Assembly: GCA_038212215.1 (NCBI GenBank)
Contig: JBBQUT010000055.1
Coordinates: 1 to 19,698, forward strand
Source: JALZAI01 sp038212215
GTDB lineage: Bacteria > Actinomycetota > Actinomycetes > Mycobacteriales > Jatrophihabitantaceae
Length of the DNA stretch: 19,698 nt
Direction of reading: 5' to 3'
Shown here: positions 15,890-19,698 of the stretch, one piece after another
Position numbering within the stretch: position 1 is the first letter of the stretch
Layout of the letters: the number at the start of each line of letters is the position of its first letter
Notes under the pieces: generated by a model
The model's database searches: none
What the model was told of the DNA's origin: nothing
The model's input: the letters and a program-made list of their open reading frames with translations, nothing else
Translations under genes and position numbers: made by a program

Positions 15890-16479
15890 GCCTCGCCCCC
15901 GACGGTGGCTGGGATCAGCCCACGATCGCGAGCGTAATCGCCGAGCGAGACCTGTAGTTGCTTGCGACCGCGGTGCAGCCGGGACATGACCGTCCCGATC
16001 GGCGTACCCATGATGTCGGCGATCTCCTTGTACGCGAAGCCCTCGACGTCGGCGAGGTAAACGGCCAGGCGGAAGTCCTCCGGAAGCGCCTGCAGCGCGT
16101 CCTTGACGTCCGAGTCGGGCAGGTGGTCCAAAGCTTCCATCTCTGCCGAGCGCAGCCCGCGCGAGGTGTGTGACTCGGCGCGCGCGAGCTGCCAGTCCTC
16201 GACGTCCTGGTTGCCCGACTCGAGTGGCTGGCGTTGCTTCTTACGGTAGTTATTGATGAACGTATTGGTCAGGATGCGGTACAGCCACGCCTTGAGGTTG
16301 GTGCCCTCGGTGAACTGATGGAACGCGGCGTATGCCTTGACAAAGGTCTCTTGGACGAGGTCCTCGGCGTCGGCGGGGTTGCGTGTCATGCGCATGCCCG
16401 CTGCGTAGAGCTGGTCCAGGAACGGCATGGCGTCGCGCTCGAAGCGAGCTCGGCGCTGCTCGACCGTCTCTTCTGCCAC
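15886..16479 (-). CDS. sigR: ECF sigma factor SigR/SigH (thiol-oxidative stress), short form
   Basis: ECF12-type sigma factor for disulfide and oxidative stress. From GTG 16479 it is 197 residues. Region 2 holds ERDAMPFLDQLYAAGMRMTR, NPADAEDLVQETFVKAYAAFH and NLKAWLYRILTNTFINNYRK; region 4 holds LPEDFRLAVYLADVEGFAYKE and the helix-turn-helix IADIMGTPIGTVMSRLHRGR. GAGAGGAG ends 4 nt before GTG 16479, a strong internal ribosome site, and Streptomyces SigR aligns from about here. An in-frame ATG at 16659 would give 257 residues (see the separate entry). It is co-transcribed with and overlaps rshA. A SigR-type promoter at 16698-16723 indicates autoregulation. Confidence 0.92.
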   Translation of the reverse strand: MAEETVEQRRARFERDAMPFLDQLYAAGMRMTRNPADAEDLVQETFVKAYAAFHQFTEGTNLKAWLYRILTNTFINNYRKKQRQPLESGNQDVEDWQLARAESHTSRGLRSAEMEALDHLPDSDVKDALQALPEDFRLAVYLADVEGFAYKEIADIMGTPIGTVMSRLHRGRKQLQVSLGDYARDRGLIPATVGGEA

Positions 16480-16659
16480 CGTGCTCCTCTCGGTGCCGAC
16501 GCTCTTGTCGGCACCAGTGCTCTCGTCGGTGACGGGGCGTGCGGTCGCAAACCCAGGCGTCGACGATAGTGAGCTTGAGGATATCGCGCCCGGTGGCAGC
16601 GGCCGGACTGCCCGCAGGACGCGGGGTCCGCGGCGTTCGCGGGTCAGTGACGTGATCAT
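16480..16659 (-). other. 60-codon N-terminal extension for a possible long SigR isoform
   Basis: Open frame from ATG 16659 to the short-form start, 60 codons, rich in Ser, Thr, Pro, Gly and Ala (MITSLTRERRGPRVLR, then PPGAISSSSLSSTPGF), with no sigma-factor homology. In S. coelicolor the autoregulated promoter yields SigR', an unstable isoform with a roughly 55-residue N-terminal extension that is degraded by Clp protease. Length, placement and the upstream SigR promoter match that arrangement. No Shine-Dalgarno is visible before ATG 16659. The open frame is seen; expression is inferred. Confidence 0.55.
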
Positions 16660-16697
16660 CGGGTAGCGGCTCCTCCGGCGTTAGGTGCACTGGGCAC

Positions 16698-16723
16698 AAC
16701 TCGCTCGCTCCCGGGCGCATTCC
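16698..16723 (-). promoter_or_regulatory. SigR/SigH-type autoregulatory promoter
   Basis: On the minus strand GGAAT (16723-16719) is followed by exactly 18 bases and GTT (16700-16698), the consensus for SigR of Streptomyces and SigH of mycobacteria. It would start RNA at about 16690, some 30 nt before ATG 16659, so its transcript includes the long-isoform start. It lies between the divergent sigR and ybaK genes. Confidence 0.8.
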
Positions 16724-16756
16724 GCTGCGTTCGCAACCGTAGCGCTCGACGCGCGC

Positions 16757-16762
16757 TAGCCT
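16757..16762 (+). promoter_or_regulatory. -10-like hexamer for leaderless ybaK
   Basis: TAGCCT ends 8 nt before GTG 16771, and no Shine-Dalgarno precedes that start. This is the same TANNNT-N6-8-start spacing seen at 12425, 12460 and 13452 in this window. Confidence 0.4.
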
Positions 16763-16770
16763 GTTCGTTC

Positions 16771-17247
16771 GTGGCAACCGGAACGCCGGCGACGGTGCTG
16801 CTGGACAGGCGTGGCATCGCCTTCGAGTTGCATCCTTACGCACACGACCCGCGCGCGGATGGCTACGGCGAGGAGGCAGCCACCGCGCTGGGCGTCGACC
16901 AGCACCGCATCTTCAAGACCCTCGTCGCGACGGTCGACGCAACGCTCATCTGCGCGGTCGTGCCGGTCGCGGGTCGCCTCGACCTCAAGGCGCTGGCCGC
17001 AGCTGTCGGCGCCAAACGCGCTGCGATGGCCGAACCTGCAGCGGCCGCCCGCGCGACGGGCTACGTCATCGGCGGCATCTCACCGCTCGGGCACCGCTCG
17101 CGGCTGAGGGTCGTCGTGGACGAGTCGGCGACCACCTTCGCGACGGTGTTCGTGTCGGCCGGCAAGCGCGGCCTGCAGGTCGAACTCGCACCGGCCGACC
17201 TTATCGCTGCCTGCGGCGGGCAGACCGCGGCGATAGCCGCTCAGTGA
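16771..17247 (+). CDS. ybaK: Cys-tRNA(Pro)/Cys-tRNA(Cys) deacylase (YbaK/EbsC)
   Basis: Trans-editing hydrolase that clears mischarged aminoacyl-tRNA, chiefly Cys-tRNA(Pro), in the cytoplasm. The 158 residues show the YbaK pattern: an N-terminal LLDRRGIAFELHPYAHD, the catalytic-region lysine in HRIFKTLV (K49), GRLDLKALAAAVGAKRAAMAEP, and the GGISPLG loop at 101-107. The start GTG 16771 has no Shine-Dalgarno but has a -10-like TAGCCT 8 nt ahead. The stop TGA (17245-17247) lies inside the first unit of the 26-bp tandem repeat, so the last six codons are repeat-encoded. Confidence 0.93.
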   Translation: MATGTPATVLLDRRGIAFELHPYAHDPRADGYGEEAATALGVDQHRIFKTLVATVDATLICAVVPVAGRLDLKALAAAVGAKRAAMAEPAAAARATGYVIGGISPLGHRSRLRVVVDESATTFATVFVSAGKRGLQVELAPADLIAACGGQTAAIAAQ

Positions 17248-17311
17248 CATGCGCGGCGATAGCCGCTCAGTGACATCCGCGGCGATAGCCGCTCAGTGAC
17301 ATCCGCGGCGA
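17226..17311. repeat. 26-bp tandem repeat, 3.3 copies, each forming a GATA-loop hairpin
   Basis: Units at 17226-17251, 17252-17277 and 17278-17303 plus 8 bases of a fourth. Only the last base of unit 1 differs (G versus C). Each contains GCGGCGATAGCCGC, a 5-bp GC stem closed by GATA. The array fills the gap between the convergent ybaK and kup stops and starts inside ybaK. It reads as three hairpins on either strand, so a bidirectional transcription or RNA-stability barrier is plausible. There is no U-run. Confidence 0.85.
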
Positions 17312-17323
17312 GGTCGGGTCCGG

Positions 17324-19246
17324 TCAGAGCTCGATGTGCGAACCCATCACGACCGTCCGTTCATCGGGCAGCAGGAAGTAGTCGGCCGGGTTGGCGGCGT
17401 TGTGCGCGAGGCCGATGAACAGCTTCTTGCGCCACCGGTTCATCCCCGGACGGTCGCTCGGATGAATAGTGATCCGCGACAGGAAGTAGTGCGCGTCGTC
17501 CGGGTCGACATCCAGCTCGGGGCTGAGGCCACGCGCCGCGCCGATAGCCGCCGGGACGTCCTGCTCGTCCTGGAATCCGTAGCGCACTGTCAGGTGCACG
17601 ATGCCGTCGTCGCGATAGCCGAGATCGTCGAAGGTGAACCGGTCGTCGGCGTGGACGTAGGGGATGTTCTCCGACTTGACCGAGATGATGACGACGTGCT
17701 CGTGCAGAACGTGATTGAACTCGGCGTTGGCTCGCAGGGCCAGCGGCGTGGTCTCGCTGGTGGGGTGCGGGAACACTGCCGCACCTGGCACGCGCGTCAG
17801 CTGACGCGTGCGGACGTCCTCGACGAAGTCGTCCAGCGGACCCTCGAGATCCTCACGGCGGCCGGTGACGATGCGCCGGCCCTGCTGCCAGGTGGTCATC
17901 ACCGTGATCACTGCCGCCGCGATCACCAACGGCAACCAGCCGCCGTGCACGACCTTGGTGAGGTTGGCGCTGAAGTAGGTGATCTCGACCCCGAGGAACA
18001 CCACACCGGTCAGCACGAGCTGCCACCTTGCCCAATGCCAGACAGCGGCAGCAACAATGAGGAACAAACTGGTGGTCAGCACCAGCGTTCCGGTAACGGC
18101 GAGCCCGTACGCAGTCGCGAGTTTCTCCGACGACCGAAAGCTGACCATGATCAGGAGCACGCCGCCGAACAGCAGCCAGTTCACGGCGGGGACGTAGATT
18201 TGCCCGCTCTCCTTCGTCGATGTGTGCCGGACGTTGAGATGCGGCAGGAAACCGAGGCGGACCGCCTGGCGCGACACCGAGAACGCCCCCGAGATCACCG
18301 CCTGCGACGCGATCACGGTGGCGAGCGTCGCCAGCGCCACCATCGGCACCCGCGCCCAGTGCGGCACCATCAGGAAGAACGGCGACGCCACTGCCGACGG
18401 CCGGTCGAGGATCAGCGCACCCTGCCCCATGTAGTCGATGATCAAAGCCGGGAACACGACAGCGAACCAGGCACAACGGATCGGCGCTCGACCAAAGTGA
18501 CCCATGTCTGCGTACAGCGCCTCGGCGCCGGTAATGACAAGCACGACCGCGCCCATTGCGATGAACGAGATGTAGGGGTGAACGGCAATGAAGCTGATCA
18601 GGTAGGTAGGTGACATGCTCCGCAGGATGCCGGGCGCCCGGACGATCTGCGGCGCGCCGATCGCGGCGATGCAGACGAACCACAGCACCATCACCGGGCC
18701 GAACAGCCGGCCCACCAGGTGCGTGCCCCACCGTTGCACGACGAACAGCACGCTGAGGATCGCGACGCCGATCGGGAGGACGAAGTTCGACAAGCTAGGC
18801 GCCGCGACCTTGAGTCCTTCGACGGAGGACAGCACCGAGATCGCTGGCGTGATGACGCTGTCACCGTAGAACAACGACGCGCCGACCACGCCCAGCATCA
18901 GCGCGACGCGGGGAATCCGTCCCTCGCCCTGGACCCGCTGGCGAGCCAGCGCCGCCAGTGCCATGATCCCGCCCTCACCGTCGTTGTCGGCACGCAGAAT
19001 GAAGACCACATACTTGATCGAGACGATCAGGGTCACCGACCAGAACACCAGCGAGATAACGCCATACACGTCAGCGTCGGTCGGACGCACTACGTTGTGA
19101 TCAGCGGAGAACACGGTCTGCAGCGCATACAGCGGACTCGTTCCGATGTCGCCGTACACGATGCCGAGTGCCCCGAGCGCGAGTCCGAACATTGCGTCGC
19201 TGTGGGCCGCGGGGTGAGCAGGATTGCCGAGGGGGCGCTCGCTCAC
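17324..19246 (-). CDS. kup: KUP-family potassium uptake transporter
   Basis: Low-affinity K+:H+ symporter of the inner membrane, 640 residues against 622 in E. coli Kup. The family hallmark GALGIVYGDIGTSPLYALQTV is split by the first membrane segment; GEGGIMALAALA, GDSVITPAISVLSSVEGL and ADMGHFGRAPIRCAW follow. There are about twelve hydrophobic segments in the first ~440 residues and a soluble C-terminal domain. GTG 19246 is chosen. It is the last GTG of the 71-bp repeat array, and the first codons (VSER) are repeat-derived before PLGNPAHPAAHSD and the conserved part. A start at 19279 would add 11 repeat-encoded residues in a different repeat frame. The stop codon of the preceding mini-ORF overlaps this GTG as GTGA. 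There is no Shine-Dalgarno. Confidence 0.94.
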   Translation of the reverse strand: MSERPLGNPAHPAAHSDAMFGLALGALGIVYGDIGTSPLYALQTVFSADHNVVRPTDADVYGVISLVFWSVTLIVSIKYVVFILRADNDGEGGIMALAALARQRVQGEGRIPRVALMLGVVGASLFYGDSVITPAISVLSSVEGLKVAAPSLSNFVLPIGVAILSVLFVVQRWGTHLVGRLFGPVMVLWFVCIAAIGAPQIVRAPGILRSMSPTYLISFIAVHPYISFIAMGAVVLVITGAEALYADMGHFGRAPIRCAWFAVVFPALIIDYMGQGALILDRPSAVASPFFLMVPHWARVPMVALATLATVIASQAVISGAFSVSRQAVRLGFLPHLNVRHTSTKESGQIYVPAVNWLLFGGVLLIMVSFRSSEKLATAYGLAVTGTLVLTTSLFLIVAAAVWHWARWQLVLTGVVFLGVEITYFSANLTKVVHGGWLPLVIAAAVITVMTTWQQGRRIVTGRREDLEGPLDDFVEDVRTRQLTRVPGAAVFPHPTSETTPLALRANAEFNHVLHEHVVIISVKSENIPYVHADDRFTFDDLGYRDDGIVHLTVRYGFQDEQDVPAAIGAARGLSPELDVDPDDAHYFLSRITIHPSDRPGMNRWRKKLFIGLAHNAANPADYFLLPDERTVVMGSHIEL

Positions 19247-19389
19247 GTCCGAGCCTCGCTTCGCTCGTTCGGCCGGCACAGCCCGATCACACTTGTTCGC
19301 TCGCTGCGCTCGCTCACGTCCGAGCCTCGCTTCGCTCGTTCGGCCGGCACAGCCCGATCACACTTGTTCGCTCGCTGCGCTCGCTCACG
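19235..19389 (-). repeat. 71-bp tandem repeat array B, GTGA-linked mini-ORFs ending at the kup start
   Basis: Two full units plus 12 bases on the minus strand. GTGs lie at 19388, 19317 and 19246, exactly 71 bp apart. Each of the first two opens a 24-codon frame (VSERSERTSVIGL, C, RPNERSEAR, T) whose TGA overlaps the next GTG; the third GTG is the kup start. The array begins abruptly at GTG 19388, six nt after a -10-like CACAAT. The unit is 63/71 identical to that of array A at 1-142, and lies in the same orientation relative to its downstream gene. Confidence 0.87.
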
Positions 19390-19427
19390 CGACGATTGTG
19401 TCTGATCCGCCCACGCACCCGAATTGC

Positions 19428-19549
19428 GGCTAGTGCTGCAGCAGAATCGGACGACCGGATCCCGGACCAGGGCGGCGCAGCCCCAGACCGGAGTGCGCAG
19501 GGCGACCGGCACGGCGCAGCCAGTCGTGGATTCTGCAACAGCTCTCGCC
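19428..19549. mobile_element. possible MITE-like element with imperfect terminal inverted repeats
   Basis: GCTGCAGCAGAATC (19435-19448) and GATTCTGCAACAGC (19529-19542) are inverted repeats matching at 12 of 14 positions; extending outward by 7 bp gives 17 of 21. The roughly 120-bp span has no convincing gene and lies between array B and an IS-like end. I see no clear target-site duplication, so a degenerate repeat or chance is possible. Confidence 0.35.
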
Positions 19550-19560
19550 GGCCAGGCGCC

Positions 19561-19698
19561 TAGTACTGCAGCCGTAGATCGTGATTTTTGATGTTGGAGC
19601 CGCGGTGATCAGCGTTTCTGCCGGGTGTGAGGCGGCCACCGGGCGAGCATCGATTGTTTGTGTGGAACAACGAGAACGCCGCGGTGGCCGCGGCTCAC
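19561..19698. mobile_element. possible insertion-sequence end, cut by the window edge
   Basis: TAGTACTGCAGCCGTAGATC at 19561-19580 resembles ends of actinomycete insertion sequences as I remember them, though I cannot check this. A similar TAGTGCTGCAGC sits at 19431-19442 (11 of 12 match). A short frame from GTG 19605, preceded by TTGGAG, stays open to the window end (MISVSAGCEAATGRASIV) but resembles no transposase I know. A 9-bp inverted repeat GAGCCGCGG (19597-19605) / CCGCGGCTC (19688-19696) is also present. Confidence 0.3.

Noticed and set aside
17226..17311. CRISPR or intrinsic terminator with U-run
   Set aside because: Direct 26-bp copies have no spacers, and there is no T-run on either side, so only a hairpin array is claimed.
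17336..18613. 425-codon plus-strand ORF inside kup
   Set aside because: It is antisense to membrane segments of Kup; rich in His, Arg and Asp with no motif.
19246..19279. kup start at 19279
   Set aside because: The 11 extra residues are repeat sequence read in a frame different from the mini-ORF frame, whereas GTG 19246 keeps the GTGA overlap and the unit register.

Overview
This is a high-GC chromosomal segment from an actinomycete. The evidence is the fused E2o-E1o 2-oxoglutarate dehydrogenase (Kgd), a WhiB protein, an RsbW/SigF pair, a SigR/RshA pair, a nickel superoxide dismutase, many GTG starts and several apparently leaderless genes. Gene order from about 12.0 to 16.7 kb (small membrane protein, DGK-type lipid kinase, whiB1, pdtaS, zinc anti-sigma factor, ECF sigma factor) matches what I recall of M. 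tuberculosis Rv3217c-Rv3223c. NiSOD argues against a typical Mycobacterium. I cannot name the genus.

Layout. 1-142: array of a 71-bp repeat that runs into the start codon of an ABC ATPase/permease pair (143-1863). 1918-5706: kgd, followed at once by a small DUF6104-type gene, which converges with yczE. yczE is divergent from its presumed PLP-dependent regulator yczR (6618-8057). yczR overlaps the 3' end of a malic enzyme gene tail to tail. 9354-10151: the NiSOD maturation protease and sodN, divergent. 10159-12019: histidine phosphatase, rsbW and sigF, the last two joined by GTGA overlaps. 12027-13380: divergent membrane protein and lipid kinase. 13381-13922: long AT-richer leader and whiB1. 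13987-16659: pdtaS, then rshA and sigR, all leftward, with a SigR-type promoter in front. 16771-17247: ybaK. 17226-17311: three tandem hairpins. 17324-19246: kup, leftward. 19235-19389: a second array of the 71-bp repeat, again ending at the gene's start codon. 19390-19698: a gene-poor stretch with inverted-repeat and IS-like signals.

The genes combine central metabolism (Kgd, malic enzyme) with redox and stress control (NiSOD, SigR-RshA, WhiB1, PdtaS, RsbW-SigF). The most unusual feature is the 71-bp repeat. Each unit is a 24-codon reading frame whose TGA overlaps the next unit's GTG (GTGA). The chain ends on, or couples to, the GTG of a real gene at both window ends, and 7 of the 8 differences between the two arrays fall at third codon positions. 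A second candidate is a leaderless 23-codon ORF with a Cys-Asn-Cys stretch in the whiB1 leader.
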